Positions 17,491 through 27,700 of a stretch of 64,000 bases of DNA are shown here, piece by piece. Origin of the DNA: Marinobacterium jannaschii DSM 6295 (GTDB taxonomy: Bacteria > Pseudomonadota > Gammaproteobacteria > Pseudomonadales > Balneatricaceae); NCBI RefSeq assembly GCF_000620085.1, contig NZ_JHVJ01000018.1:53674-117673 (forward strand), in the 5' to 3' direction. Both the position numbers and the translations under genes were made by a program. Positions within the stretch are counted from its first letter, which is position 1. Every line of letters starts with the position of its first letter. The notes beneath the pieces were generated by a model. That model was not told where the DNA came from. It saw nothing but the letters and a program-made list of their open reading frames with translations, and ran no database searches.

Positions 17491-18708
17491 TCAGGCTTCC
17501 AGCAGGAAGTAGGTTGCATAGGCGACAATCAGCGCCGGGACTGCACTGTATGCCGTAGCCAGTATTGCCGCTTTCGGCGCCATGGCAATGGCAGGGAACA
17601 GGGCATCACCGTCATTGCTGATCGCGTTACCGAGCTGGGCTGAGAGAGGCACTATTCCGGCCAGGTAGAGGCTGGTGGTGACGATCTGTGGTCCGCATCC
17701 GGGCAGCAGGCCGACCAGTACGCCGATCAGGGGGGCCAGCGGTGCCCAGACGGTAAACCACTGCGCCAGGTCGACGCCGCTGTAGTGCACGCCCAGTTCA
17801 TAGATCAGGTAGGCCATCACCACCCAGACGGTGACGAAATTGGTATCCTCGATCACCCGGCCCAGAGTGCTGACCGCAGCGGTGGGGTGGGGATCATTGT
17901 CATCCATGGTGGCGACCCGGTTCTCACTTACCAGGGGACGATAGGCGGCGCCGGTAAACAGGTTGCTCCACATCAGCATGGCGATAATGCCGCCGATAAA
18001 GCCCAGCCAGAGCGTCGGCTCCAGAGTGGCAATGGGGCCAAACAGGCTATCGGTTTCCAGCTGCAGGGCCAGCATCATGCCCAGCACGACGCCGGGCAGC
18101 AGTAACATCGTCCAGACCGGTTTCAGCCAGCGACCGCTGCTGGCTTCGCTGTAGTTGCGACAGGCCGCCTTACTGCCGTCCATACGCATAAAGCCCGGAC
18201 CATGTATTGCGTCGATAGTGTAGCCGGATATGACCCCAACCAGAATGCTCAGCAGCATCACCCCCAGTCCGGTCATCGGCTCCCGTGCCAGCAGCAGGAA
18301 GGCTGCATCCCCCATGGTGGCTGTCAGCACCGCCACTACGGCACCGAAGCCCAGCCGGCCATGGACGTACTGGGTGATGACCATAACGGCACCACCGCAG
18401 CCGGGCAGGGCACCCATCAGCGCTGCCAGGGGGACTTCCCAGCGTTGGTGCTGTTGTAACAGCTGCTCGACATCCAGCTTCAGGACCTTTTCCAGACCGT
18501 AGAAAATCGCCAGTGTCGCCGCTACAAAGACACTCACCTGCAGGTAGGCATCGCTGACGGATTGCACGATGATGCGGAAGGCTTCGCTGTCCATCGCCAT
18601 TAATGCGATCAGCGCGGTTAACAGCAGGGTACGCCAGGGCAGGATCCGGTTGATCCGGGAGCCGGACTGGCCTGATTGTCGAACCGTTTGGGTGAAGGCT
18701 GTTTTCAT
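17491..18708 (-). CDS. Putative 10-TM heavy-metal exporter (ArsP_2/DUF2899 type)
   Basis: 405 residues with about ten hydrophobic helices. Two related Cys motifs, LPGCGGAVM (N-terminal half) and LPGCGPQIV (C-terminal half), sit in equivalent positions. They suggest an internally duplicated permease with a paired-Cys substrate path. This matches the putative 10TM heavy-metal exporter family (Pfam ArsP_2). The transported ion (manganese, arsenical or other) cannot be decided. A Fur-like box about 90 nt upstream of the start favours a link with iron or manganese. Confidence 0.72.
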   Translation of the reverse strand: MKTAFTQTVRQSGQSGSRINRILPWRTLLLTALIALMAMDSEAFRIIVQSVSDAYLQVSVFVAATLAIFYGLEKVLKLDVEQLLQQHQRWEVPLAALMGALPGCGGAVMVITQYVHGRLGFGAVVAVLTATMGDAAFLLLAREPMTGLGVMLLSILVGVISGYTIDAIHGPGFMRMDGSKAACRNYSEASSGRWLKPVWTMLLLPGVVLGMMLALQLETDSLFGPIATLEPTLWLGFIGGIIAMLMWSNLFTGAAYRPLVSENRVATMDDNDPHPTAAVSTLGRVIEDTNFVTVWVVMAYLIYELGVHYSGVDLAQWFTVWAPLAPLIGVLVGLLPGCGPQIVTTSLYLAGIVPLSAQLGNAISNDGDALFPAIAMAPKAAILATAYSAVPALIVAYATYFLLEA

Positions 18709-18794
18709 ATTACGGCCTCCTTTTTGATCAGCAGCTTTTCAATTGCTGTGATCTTATATCCGCTATTTAATTGCTGGCCTTTATGCCATGGTCT

Positions 18795-18813
18795 GATAAT
18801 GATTCGCATAGAA
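18795..18813. promoter_or_regulatory. Fur-like box upstream of the metal exporter
   Basis: GATAATGATTCGCATAGAA shares the first nine bases and the CAT of the 19-bp Fur consensus (about 12 of 19). It lies 87-105 nt upstream of the exporter start in an AT-rich gap. This gap (18709-19086) contains no gene. Binding by Fur or a manganese-responsive relative is a guess from the pattern. Confidence 0.4.
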
Positions 18814-19086
18814 TTATTCCTCATCACTTTATGCGGCAGAGGATCGGCTGGAATTATTTTTATTACCGCATAGGTAGATGCTAAAAAAGCAGGCGGCAGA
18901 TAAATAGCGAATTATTTCTGTCCCTTTAATCGAAAATACTTATCTATAAAAATTTCGTGAGGATGTGACTCTGGCAGGGGCAGGCATTGCCCTGGTGGGC
19001 AAAGGTGAGGGGGCAATCAAAGCGTCATTAAACTGTGTAGGGATCAGGGGCAGGGTAAGGGATGCTGAGACTAAGCCTGCGCGCAC

Positions 19087-19111
19087 AAAAAAAGGGGCTG
19101 AAGTCAGCCCC
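19087..19111 (-). terminator. Rho-independent terminator of the BCCT gene
   Basis: Minus-strand stem GGGGCTGA/TCAGCCCC followed by seven T, 22 nt beyond the BCCT stop codon. Confidence 0.93.
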
Positions 19112-19132
19112 TTTTGGTTTCAGTGCAGTTGA

Positions 19133-20866
19133 TCAGGAAAGGTCAGCGACCTCGCGTTCGATCATCTTCTTGATATGCTCTTCGTTGTCGATCACTTTCT
19201 CGCCATCTTTGCGCAGGGATTTCACCAGTCCCACCATCATGCCCAGCAGGACGAAGGTGAATGGCAGGGCACCGGCGATAGAGGCTGCCTGTAGCGCTTT
19301 CAGCGCCTGGTTGCCACCCAGCAGCAGGATCATCAGCGTTACCGCACCCAGCGCCATACCCCAGAGGATACGCTGCTGCACCGGAGGACGGCGGCCGAAG
19401 GAAAGCAGGCGACCCAGTACCAGGGTGCCGGAGTCAGCCGAGGTAACAAAGAAGATCACAACCACTACCAGCGCGGCTATCTTAGCGATGACCGCTGCGA
19501 CACCCGGCGTCATCACGTCAAAGGCAGAATACAGGGTACCGGCGTAATCCCAGTTATTTACCGCTGTATTGTAAATGGTCATATCGGCGCCGTAGATGGA
19601 CTCGTAGATACCGGCGGAACCGATCACGCCAAACCACACCAGTGCCACAGCGCATGGGATGAATATCACACCCAGGACGAACTCACGGATGGTACGGCCA
19701 CGGGAGATACGCGCGATAAACATACCAACAAATGCCGCCCAGGCGATCCACCAGCCCCAGTAGAAGATAGTCCAGCCACCCTGCCATGTACGCTCTTCCG
19801 GTGAACGGGCCGTCCACAGGCTCATGGATAGGTTGTTAGCGATGGTATCGCCCAGTGCCGTCAGGGTGCTGGCGATCAGGTAGTTACCGTTACTGGCCAT
19901 CAGGAAGTACGCCAGGATGACGATACAGATCCAGGTGTTCAGCTGGGACAGAATCTTAATCCCTTTGGCGACACCACTGGTGGCGGAGAGCGTGGCGATG
20001 ATGGTAATCAGCGCGATAGATATAACGGTAACCGTCTGGGATTTGGCTTCCAGAACGCCGAGGGAGATCAGGCCGGCGCTGATCTGTTCCACACCCAGAC
20101 CCAGCGTGGTCGCGATACCGAAGATGGTACCAAACACGGCCAGGATATCGACCGTATGACCAATAGGGCCGTAGATCTTGTCACCGATCAGTGGGTAGAG
20201 CGACGAGCGCATGGACAGGGGTAACCCTTTGCGGAACGCAAAGTAAGCCAGTGAAAGACCGACGATGGCGTACATGCCCCAGGCGACAAATCCCCAGTGG
20301 AAGATTGTCAGGGTCAGGCCGCCGGCCGCAGCTTCTGCAACCAGGTCATTCGGCACCGGGAATCCTTCGTCACCGGGCATCAGGCCCGCTGCCAGCGCAG
20401 CCTGCTTGGCTTCAAAGAAGGTAGCGACTGCCGCTTTAACTTCTGCGCTCAGGAAAGGGTTACCGCCGCTCCAGCCGCTGGCGAAGTGGATCATCGGCTC
20501 GGACATGGAGAAGAACAGCATACCGGCGCCGGTGCCGCAGCCAAACAGCATAGAGAACCAGGCGAAGTTGCTGAATTCAGGACGGTCATCGTCGCGTCCC
20601 AGTCGGATGCTGCCTGTTCTGGAGAACATGGCATAGATACACACGGCAAATGCCAGGAACATAACCAGTACGTAATACCAGCCGAGTGTGCTCTCGATCC
20701 AGCCTTTCAGTCCGAGGAACTGTTCGCTGGCCGCCTCGCCGAGGATGACGGTGTAGAGGATAAAGCCTGCAATCATCACGAATGCAGTGATGCCTAATGT
20801 TGAGTTCAGGCCTTTGAGAATGCCGCGCTTTTCTATGAGCGCGTCAATTTCATCATTTGGAAGCAT
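19133..20866 (-). CDS. BCCT-family betaine/carnitine/choline transporter
   Basis: 577 residues, 12 predicted membrane helices. The family signature is clear: the Trp-rich segment FYWGWWIAWAAFVGMFIARI and GRTIREFVLG. The sodium-site region GCGTGAGMLFFSMSEPM carries the GxG/A-G motif of the substrate helix. It imports quaternary amines driven by sodium or protons. Its neighbours include gamma-butyrobetaine dioxygenase, so carnitine, butyrobetaine or glycine betaine are all plausible. The C-terminus is short and charged, which is less like the long osmosensing tails of BetP. It forms a single-gene unit with its own terminator. Confidence 0.92.
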   Translation of the reverse strand: MLPNDEIDALIEKRGILKGLNSTLGITAFVMIAGFILYTVILGEAASEQFLGLKGWIESTLGWYYVLVMFLAFAVCIYAMFSRTGSIRLGRDDDRPEFSNFAWFSMLFGCGTGAGMLFFSMSEPMIHFASGWSGGNPFLSAEVKAAVATFFEAKQAALAAGLMPGDEGFPVPNDLVAEAAAGGLTLTIFHWGFVAWGMYAIVGLSLAYFAFRKGLPLSMRSSLYPLIGDKIYGPIGHTVDILAVFGTIFGIATTLGLGVEQISAGLISLGVLEAKSQTVTVISIALITIIATLSATSGVAKGIKILSQLNTWICIVILAYFLMASNGNYLIASTLTALGDTIANNLSMSLWTARSPEERTWQGGWTIFYWGWWIAWAAFVGMFIARISRGRTIREFVLGVIFIPCAVALVWFGVIGSAGIYESIYGADMTIYNTAVNNWDYAGTLYSAFDVMTPGVAAVIAKIAALVVVVIFFVTSADSGTLVLGRLLSFGRRPPVQQRILWGMALGAVTLMILLLGGNQALKALQAASIAGALPFTFVLLGMMVGLVKSLRKDGEKVIDNEEHIKKMIEREVADLS

Positions 20867-21254
20867 TATCTCACCCTGTATATTTATATTTATGTTGTTG
20901 GGTTTTTTATTGTTGGTTTCAGGTTGGATTAATTAATCCTGATGCGGACCTCCTTAGGTGTGAAAGTTACTATATGGGAGTTGTAAATAATTGATATGGG
21001 GGGTGTCGTTATTGGGTATGGTTGCGTCGGTTGACCGTTTGTTTCCTTGTCACTCTGCTGTGATTAATCGAATACTTCTATGGAAAGTGCTTGTGCGATT
21101 TTTTGAGCTATAAGTAAATTTCATACATCGCCCCAAAAATATTTATAGGTCAGAAATTTGTGTGATTTTTCAGGGGGGCTATTTTGGAGGATAGTGATTT
21201 TTATCTTCCTAAATAGAAAGTAACCGGGGTTTGGTAATCTCTTTTAAATAAAAG
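20867..21254. other. AT-rich intergenic region
   Basis: About 390 nt upstream of the BCCT gene, markedly AT-rich, with no credible coding frame. It must hold the BCCT promoter. I see no recognisable operator. Confidence 0.55.
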
Positions 21255-21318
21255 TGCAGCCCGACACTCTCAAACTTAGCTCTTAAAAGCTATCGAGAGC
21301 GACAGATGCCGGACTGCA
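21255..21318 (-). terminator. Imperfect long hairpin downstream of the Rieske gene
   Basis: Nested pairings TGCAG/CTGCA, CCG/CGG and CTCTC/GAGAG form one elongated imperfect hairpin with an AGCT...AGCT tip. On the minus strand it is followed by CTTTTATTT. This could end the amidohydrolase-Rieske transcript 170 nt after its stop. It is not a classic compact terminator. The stretch from here to 21487 contains no gene. Confidence 0.4.
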
Positions 21319-21487
21319 AAAAGGGAAGGCCAGGAAGCCCGCAAATAAGTCGCTGATGTTAACCGGCGGCTGTTAAGACCTGAGGCCATCTGACTTGCTT
21401 ACAGGCTCGCTAAACCATTCCCTGACCTGGATTGGGATAAGCAGGGGGCCCGGCCCGGCGGGGGGAAGCCATCGGGCCAGCAATGAA

Positions 21488-21850
21488 TTACAGGTGAACC
21501 ATCACGCTGTCGCCTTCAATACTGGTTGGGTATGTGCGGGCTTTTATGGATGGGTCGACCAGGAATTCGCCGGTCTTAATATCAAACTCCCAGCCATGCC
21601 AGGCGCAGCGTACCAGTTCATTTTCCTTTACATAGTTAAATTCCCGCTTGCCGCTGCAACAGCCCTCGGTGGTACCACTGACCGGGCCTTCGCAGACCGG
21701 AGCGCCCAGATGGGGGCAGACATTCAGCATGGCATAGTAATCTTCGTCGATCTGGAAGATACCGATCGGCAGGTTATTAACCTGCACGATAGCCGGTTCA
21801 CCGGGTTTGACGTCGTGGGTTTTGCAGGCGAACTGAATATTGTTGCTCAT
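21488..21850 (-). CDS. Rieske-type [2Fe-2S] ferredoxin
   Basis: 120 residues forming a single Rieske domain. The cluster ligands are CPH (in NVCPHLGAPVCEG) and CAWH (in VRCAWHGWEFD), 40 residues apart, as in dioxygenase-associated Rieske ferredoxins. ATG 21850 is preferred over 21856 because AGGAG is then 7 nt away. It follows the amidohydrolase by 21 nt and surely shares its transcript. No oxygenase subunit is present in the window, so its electron acceptor is unknown. A mono- or dioxygenase encoded elsewhere, or the hydrolase itself, could be the partner. Confidence 0.87.
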   Translation of the reverse strand: MSNNIQFACKTHDVKPGEPAIVQVNNLPIGIFQIDEDYYAMLNVCPHLGAPVCEGPVSGTTEGCCSGKREFNYVKENELVRCAWHGWEFDIKTGEFLVDPSIKARTYPTSIEGDSVMVHL

Positions 21851-21871
21851 GGTCATACTCCTGTGCCGGGC

Positions 21872-22951
21872 TTATGCCGCTTTGCTGTCAACGATGGTCT
21901 GGATACGCTTGTATACCTGCAGGGCGTTGCCGCCGAGCACATTGTCACGCCAGTCCGGCGGAATATGCAGGGCATTCACATCGTCCTGATCCCAGTGCGG
22001 GTAGTCGGAAGCAAACATCAGCGTGTTCTTGCCATCCATTGCCTCCAGCGTCGACCAGAGGTGTTGCAGGTTGGCAGGCCGCTCCAGTGGCTGGGTGGTG
22101 AAGCGGATATGGTCACGGCAATATTCGCTTGGCAGCTTCTTCAGCCAGGGGGTTTCCTTGCGCAGCGCCTTGTAGTTGGCATCCAGACGCCACATCACAC
22201 TCGGTACCCAGGCCACGCCGCATTCGATCACCACCATATACAGCTCCGGCCATTTCTCGAATACGCCCTGGGCAATCATGCTGGCCACATGGGTCATCGC
22301 TGTCTGTGGCAGGATGGCATGGGTCTCCCAGAAGAAAGTGGTTGGCCCGGCGCCGATCGGGTTGGAGTTGATCCCACCCTGACCGCCCAGATGCATGGCG
22401 AAGGGCAGGCCGACCTCGGCACAGGCTTCGAAGATCGGGTGGTAGAACGGGTCACCGTATGGCCGGCTGGCACCGTGCGAGGCAAGTACCTGTACCATCC
22501 GTGGGTGGTGGCCGAGGCGGCGGATCTCTTCTGCAGCTAAATGTGGGTCCTGGGGCGCGATAATGATGGAGCCGACAAAGCGGTCATCCAGTGGCAGCCA
22601 CTCTTCTATCTGGTAATCGTTATAAGCCTTAACCAGCGCGTTGGCATAGTAAGGGTTCGCCAGCGTGGAAGCTTCAAGGCTTTCATCGCCGGTCAGTATC
22701 GCGAAATCGATATTGTACTTATCCAGGTGCTTCGATTTCATGATCTGGTAGTTTTCAGCTTCGCTCTGCGGATCGATATCCGCACGCTTGAAGCCCTCCG
22801 GGTGGAACCATGGCCGGTGCGCATGGGGAAAGGCGCCCTTTGGGCCGGTGCGTTCGCCACGAACGAAATAATCCTTAAAAAACGGGTCCATATAAGGCAG
22901 CAGTACTTCGGCACTGCACCAGTAGTTATGGCAATCGACATCAATAATCAT
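21872..22951 (-). CDS. Amidohydrolase-2 family protein (ACMSD-like)
   Basis: 359 residues. The metal-site residues of the amidohydrolase-2 family (PF04909) are visible: DVDCHNYW near the N-terminus (D-x-D-x-H variant), the His in FAMHLGGQGG, and the terminal Asp in LMFASDYPHWD. Relatives decarboxylate or hydrolyse aromatic ring-cleavage products. Together with the Rieske gene this looks like a two-gene aromatic or amine catabolic unit. A perfect FNR/Anr box lies 91-104 nt upstream of its start. The substrate is unknown. Confidence 0.85.
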   Translation of the reverse strand: MIIDVDCHNYWCSAEVLLPYMDPFFKDYFVRGERTGPKGAFPHAHRPWFHPEGFKRADIDPQSEAENYQIMKSKHLDKYNIDFAILTGDESLEASTLANPYYANALVKAYNDYQIEEWLPLDDRFVGSIIIAPQDPHLAAEEIRRLGHHPRMVQVLASHGASRPYGDPFYHPIFEACAEVGLPFAMHLGGQGGINSNPIGAGPTTFFWETHAILPQTAMTHVASMIAQGVFEKWPELYMVVIECGVAWVPSVMWRLDANYKALRKETPWLKKLPSEYCRDHIRFTTQPLERPANLQHLWSTLEAMDGKNTLMFASDYPHWDQDDVNALHIPPDWRDNVLGGNALQVYKRIQTIVDSKAA

Positions 22952-23041
22952 CTGTCACCTCATCTGAATTTATTGTTGTTTTGCGATGAGTTGATGCTAG
23001 GGATTCACGGATATTTTAAATAACGATTAATTCTGGTCTTA

Positions 23042-23055
23042 TTGATCCGGATCAA
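23042..23055. promoter_or_regulatory. Perfect FNR/Anr box
   Basis: TTGATCCGGATCAA equals the FNR/Anr consensus TTGAT-N4-ATCAA and is a perfect palindrome. It lies in the 380-nt divergent gap between the amidohydrolase operon (start 22951) and the CZB chemoreceptor (start 23332). The amidohydrolase is much closer (91 nt), so oxygen control of that operon is more likely. The distance to the chemoreceptor is about 277 nt. Confidence 0.7.
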
Positions 23056-23331
23056 TGATGGATGGTCGCTCAGCAGTATGGCGAGGGGACGTGATGATAA
23101 ATAACGACAGATTATGACGCCGGGAGATCAAATCGATCTTAATTGCGAATCAGAACGATAGAAAAGCCTCATAAAAGTCAGGACGACGCCTGATAATGCG
23201 GGTGAGGAGCCGCTGATCATAAGAAATTTGGGCGATGCTGCTATCAGCACTAACTCTTATCATGGGGCACGTTTTATAGCCAACCCGTGCGCGGGCGGAT
23301 GATATTAGTGGCCGGCGAGTGAGGATAAAGG

Positions 23332-24411
23332 ATGTTTTTTTCAGGAAAGTTGCATGCCCAGATCAGTGAGCTGGAACAGGAGCTGCATTCGCTGCAGCGG
23401 GATAACCAGCGTCTGATTGATGACAACGGCAGTCTGACCCGACGTGTGGTCGAGATGGAGCAGCAATTGGCAGACTCCGCTGATCAGACTGATCTGTCTT
23501 CGGTCTGGGTACAGGGCGGTCGTCTGGTCTCTGATGTCCGTGAGGCGATTGCCCATGCCGCAGCCAACATGGCGAACGAGAAAGAGCGCATGTCGGAATC
23601 GTTCGGTATTTTCGATGAGACCGAAACGGCAGTCAGCCATATTCTTGATCACGTGGCGGAGATTCAGCAGCGTTCCGAAAGTGGTAATGCCAATGTACAG
23701 AATCTGCTGGGCGTGTCACAGAATATTGAAAAGTTTGTTGGCGTCATCCGTGATATTTCCGACCAGACTAACCTGCTGGCGCTGAACGCGGCGATTGAAG
23801 CGGCACGTGCCGGAGACAGTGGTCGTGGCTTTGCCGTCGTCGCAGACGAAGTGCGCAACCTGGCCCGCAAGGCCAGCGAAGCCAGTAACGAAATTAACAA
23901 CCTGGTCGGGCAGATCATGTCGCAGACTCAGGTGGCGTCTGAAGATATTGGTCAGGTGCAGAACCTGTCCAGCGAAGTGGTGGCTTCTGCCGAACAGATC
24001 CGTAATGCCGTGCATCAGGTGGTGGATCTGTCGAAATCGATGAGCGACGTAATTACCCGCAGTGCCATGGACACCTTTATCGAAACGGTGAAGATGGATC
24101 ATGTGGCATGGAAAAACTCGGTCTATGAAGCGATTGTCCGTCAGGACTTTTCGTTACTCGATTCACTGGCGGATCACCACTCCTGTCGTTTGGGCGGTTG
24201 GTACTATCGCGGTGAAGGACGGGACCGTTACAGCGACGATGCTGCCTTCCGTTCACTGGAGCAGCCACACCGTCAGGTACATGAGAGCGGTGCCGAGGCA
24301 TTGAGAGCTGCGCGGAAAGGCGATCTGCCTGCGGCAGCGGCCAGCCTCAGTGACATGGAACAGGCCAGTGGCGAAGTCGCCCGGCACCTGGATCGCCTGC
24401 GCAGCGAGTGA
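23332..24411 (+). CDS. Soluble methyl-accepting chemotaxis protein with C-terminal CZB domain
   Basis: 359 residues without membrane helices. An N-terminal coiled coil ([19 protein letters not shown] region) leads into the signalling hairpin, whose tip reads [20 protein letters not shown]. The C-terminal 110 residues are a chemoreceptor zinc-binding (CZB) domain. It has an initial His (MDHVAWK), the core [12 protein letters not shown] with Cys and two His, and [12 protein letters not shown] domains sense zinc or hypochlorous acid through the Cys-Zn centre. It stands alone downstream of the FNR box region, with a convergent lipoprotein gene after it. Confidence 0.92.
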   Translation: MFFSGKLHAQISELEQELHSLQRDNQRLIDDNGSLTRRVVEMEQQLADSADQTDLSSVWVQGGRLVSDVREAIAHAAANMANEKERMSESFGIFDETETAVSHILDHVAEIQQRSESGNANVQNLLGVSQNIEKFVGVIRDISDQTNLLALNAAIEAARAGDSGRGFAVVADEVRNLARKASEASNEINNLVGQIMSQTQVASEDIGQVQNLSSEVVASAEQIRNAVHQVVDLSKSMSDVITRSAMDTFIETVKMDHVAWKNSVYEAIVRQDFSLLDSLADHHSCRLGGWYYRGEGRDRYSDDAAFRSLEQPHRQVHESGAEALRAARKGDLPAAAASLSDMEQASGEVARHLDRLRSE

Positions 24412-24500
24412 TTCGTCTGTAACGCCCCCTGCCGGCGACTTGTCGGCGGGGGCCGCCTTTGCCAGCCCCGCTTTAATCTGTAATTGCTATGCTTCGGCCG

Positions 24501-24698
24501 CTACCGGGTCACCTGCCGGCGGCCGGACTGGTATTCTTCATAACTCATATCTGAACCTTCCAGGCAGGCCTCCCGGTCAGGTGCCCGCAGGCATGCCTGC
24601 TGATGGCTGGACTGCAGGCCGGTGTAGAAGCCTTTTTCACTGCAGCCTGCCAGCATGGAGAGCAGCAGTAACAGCAGGACCTGAGGGTGTTTTATCAT
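24501..24698 (-). CDS. Small lipoprotein
   Basis: 65 residues. The leader MIKHPQVLLLLLLSMLAGC ends in a clean lipobox (LAGC), so it is lipidated and exported. The mature part has two further Cys (QACLRAP and EACLEG) and no recognised domain. It lies just downstream of the hybrid kinase in the same direction, about 46 nt beyond its stop, so it may be the last gene of that transcript. Function is unknown. Confidence 0.65.
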   Translation of the reverse strand: MIKHPQVLLLLLLSMLAGCSEKGFYTGLQSSHQQACLRAPDREACLEGSDMSYEEYQSGRRQVTR

Positions 24699-24744
24699 CG
24701 GCTTATCCGGCGGCGAAGGTTATCCAATGGTTGGCTGACTCCGC

Positions 24745-27700
24745 TCAGGCTTCTGAGCACTGTTGTGTCAGGGTCTTGGAGATCTGTAATGTCAGGACCT
24801 TAAACTGGCGGTCGGCCTCCGGCAACAGCTGGTTTGCCTTTACGCTGTTCCCCTCCTTACAGGTCAGCTCTATTTCCAGAGCCAAATGACTGAGCGCGAT
24901 TGCACCGATGGTCAGACAGGTACCCTTAGCCTTGTGGGCATGACGGGCTGCGGTTTCTGTATCATCCTCACTCAGGCTATGTCTGAGCTGGGCCAGCTGC
25001 TCCGGCAACTCCTGTAAAAAGGCATCGATAATCGCCTGAATCAGCTGATAGTCAGATGACACCTGCTCTTCAAGTGTGCTGATATCAAAGACGGACATAC
25101 CCATTTCTTCATCTCCTGTTAAATGGCTGGACATTTCCCTGGCAGGGGCGGGCGCCGCCGTATCCGATCGGTGTATCCATTGTTTCAGCGTATTTTCCAG
25201 TTTTTCCGGTGAAGTCGGTTTACTCAGGTAGTCGTCCATTCCCGCTTCAAGGCAGCGTTCTCTGTCGCCCTGCATGGCGTTAGCCGTCATGGCAATAATG
25301 GGCACACCGGCATTGCTGGAGTCGGCAAGGCTGCGAATCATGCGGGTGGCCTCATACCCGTCCAGCACCGGCATCTGGCAGTCCATAAAGATCAGGTCGT
25401 AGTGGAATTCGCGTGCCGCATCGACCGCTTCCTGGCCGTTATTTGCGATATCGGTCGCGATACCCAACCGTTCAAGGTTGGCTTTGGCGACCATCTGATT
25501 GACTGTATTGTCTTCCACCACCAGTACATGGATATTGCTGAAGTCTACCGCCTGTTTGCGGGCCGGCGTAATCAGATGCTCTTCGTCCCGGTCGAGGTTC
25601 GCTACCTTCAGTAGCAGGGAGCGCAGCTCGGTCTGGTTCAGCGGTTTGTTCAGGTAGCCGGTAAAGGGACTGTCGGGGTTCGCTGTCCGGGCCTGTTCCG
25701 GCTGTGAGGTATAAAGGATGACACGGGTCTGTTGTAGTAGCGGATCGGCGCGTAGGGTCTCTGCCAGTTTAACGGCATCCATATCCGGCAGTTGCTGGCC
25801 GATAATAGCGACGCTGTATGGCTGGCCTGATTGTGCGGCCTGATGCAACATCTCCAATGCCGCCTGAGCATTGTCGGTACCGCTATGCTGCACCTGCCAG
25901 TTTTCAAGGATGGCTCCCATCAGCCGGCACTGGCTGCTGTTGCTGTTCACGATCAGAATCCTCTGCTGGTCCAGCAGGGCGGGGGCCGGTGAGGAATCCT
26001 GTTTTTCCGCAGGCTCAAGCTCCAGTTCAAACCAGAAGGTTGATCCCTGGCCCTCCTGGCTGTTTACCCCGATGCTCCCTCCCATCATTTCACAGAGCTG
26101 TTTACTGATGGCCAGGCCCAGTCCCGTGCCGCCATATCTTCGGGTGGTGGAGTTATCGGCCTGGTTGAAACGCTGGAACAGCTGACGTTGCTGTTCGTCG
26201 TTAAGGCCGATGCCACTGTCTTCAACCTCGATCCGGATCCGGTTGCGGTTATTGCCGGATGGCTGGCAGTAGTACCTCACCAGAACATCGCCCTGATCGG
26301 TAAACTTCAGGGCATTCCCCACGAGGTTGATCAGGATCTGGCGGATACGGCTGGGGTCGCCCTTAAGCCAGCAATGGGTTGCCGGGTTGGCCGGGCAGAG
26401 AAACTCCAGTTGCTTTGATTCCGCCTGGTCGGCAAAGGTAATGGCAATGTCCTCGATCAGGCCGCCGATTTCAAAATCGAGAAACTCGATATCCAGCTTA
26501 CCGGCTTCGATCTTGGAAAAGTCGAGAATGTCATTGATGATGCTTAGCAGGCTTTCACTGCTGCGTTTTACGTTCTGGGCGAAGTTGAGCTGGTTTTCAT
26601 CGAGCGGGGTCTCCAGCAACAGGTTGGTCATGCCGAGAATGCCATTCATCGGCGTGCGGATCTCATGGCTCATATTGGCCAGGAATTCACTCTTCGAGCG
26701 GTTAGCCGACTCTGCCGTCGCCTTCGCTTCTATCAGGGCGACTTCCTGCTGGTGGCGTTCGGTCACATCGAAGTTAATGCCGACCATTCTCTGCGGCGAC
26801 CCCTCTTCGTCACGAACGACCGTGGCGCAGGCTTTGATAATGCGTACGCTGCCATCGGAGTGATTAACGCGAAACTCGGTATCAAACTCCTGTTCGCCGC
26901 ACAGGGCTTTTTCCGCTTCGCCGGCTGCCCGTTCAAGGTCATCTTTCATGACCTGACGAGCCCAGCTGTCATAGTCGTTGTGAAACTCTTCGGCAGTGAT
27001 GCCGTATAACCGGTACATCCAGTCATCCCATATCAGCTGGTTCTCCACAATATTCCAGTCCCAGATACCAAAGCCGGCGGCGTCTGCAGCCAGTGCCATG
27101 CGGCGGTTCACCTCCTGTAACTGCTGCTCCGCCAGTTTGCTTTCGGTAATATCGGTGCGGATGGCGACATAGCTTTTCGGTTTCCCGTCGTCTCCTTTAA
27201 ACGGCACGATCGTACTGTCGACCCAGTACAGGTCGCCGCGCTTATTCCGGTTGCAGATCTCGCCGTGCCAGACGTCTCCGCGGGCTATGGTGTGGTAGAG
27301 GTCACGGAAAAATGCCTGATCATGATGACCGGATTTTACGATCCGGTGGTTCTGGCCGACCAGTTCGTCGGCGCTGTAACCGCTGATCTCTTCAAAGCGT
27401 TTGTTGGCAAAGGTGATAGTGCCGCGGGTGTCAGTAATTGCCACGATAGCGTGCTGGTCGAAGGCGAACTGCTGTTCTGCCAGGGTGGAGAGGGCCTGCT
27501 CTGCCTTGCGGTGGCTTTTGCGCAGCTCCAGCTCGTGCTGTTGCCGGGCTTCGGTCATATGATTGAAGGCTCGGGCCAGCTGGCCGACCTCATCGTTGCT
27601 GGTAATATCAAGCCGGGTGTCCAGTTCGCCGCGCGTGACGGCCTGGGTGGCATTCACCAGCTTTATCAGCGGCCCGGACAACTTACGTGCTTTTATGCTG

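Noticed and set aside
21395-22540. Long plus-strand frame opposite the Rieske and amidohydrolase genes
   Set aside because: It spans two well-supported genes on the other strand and has no family match.
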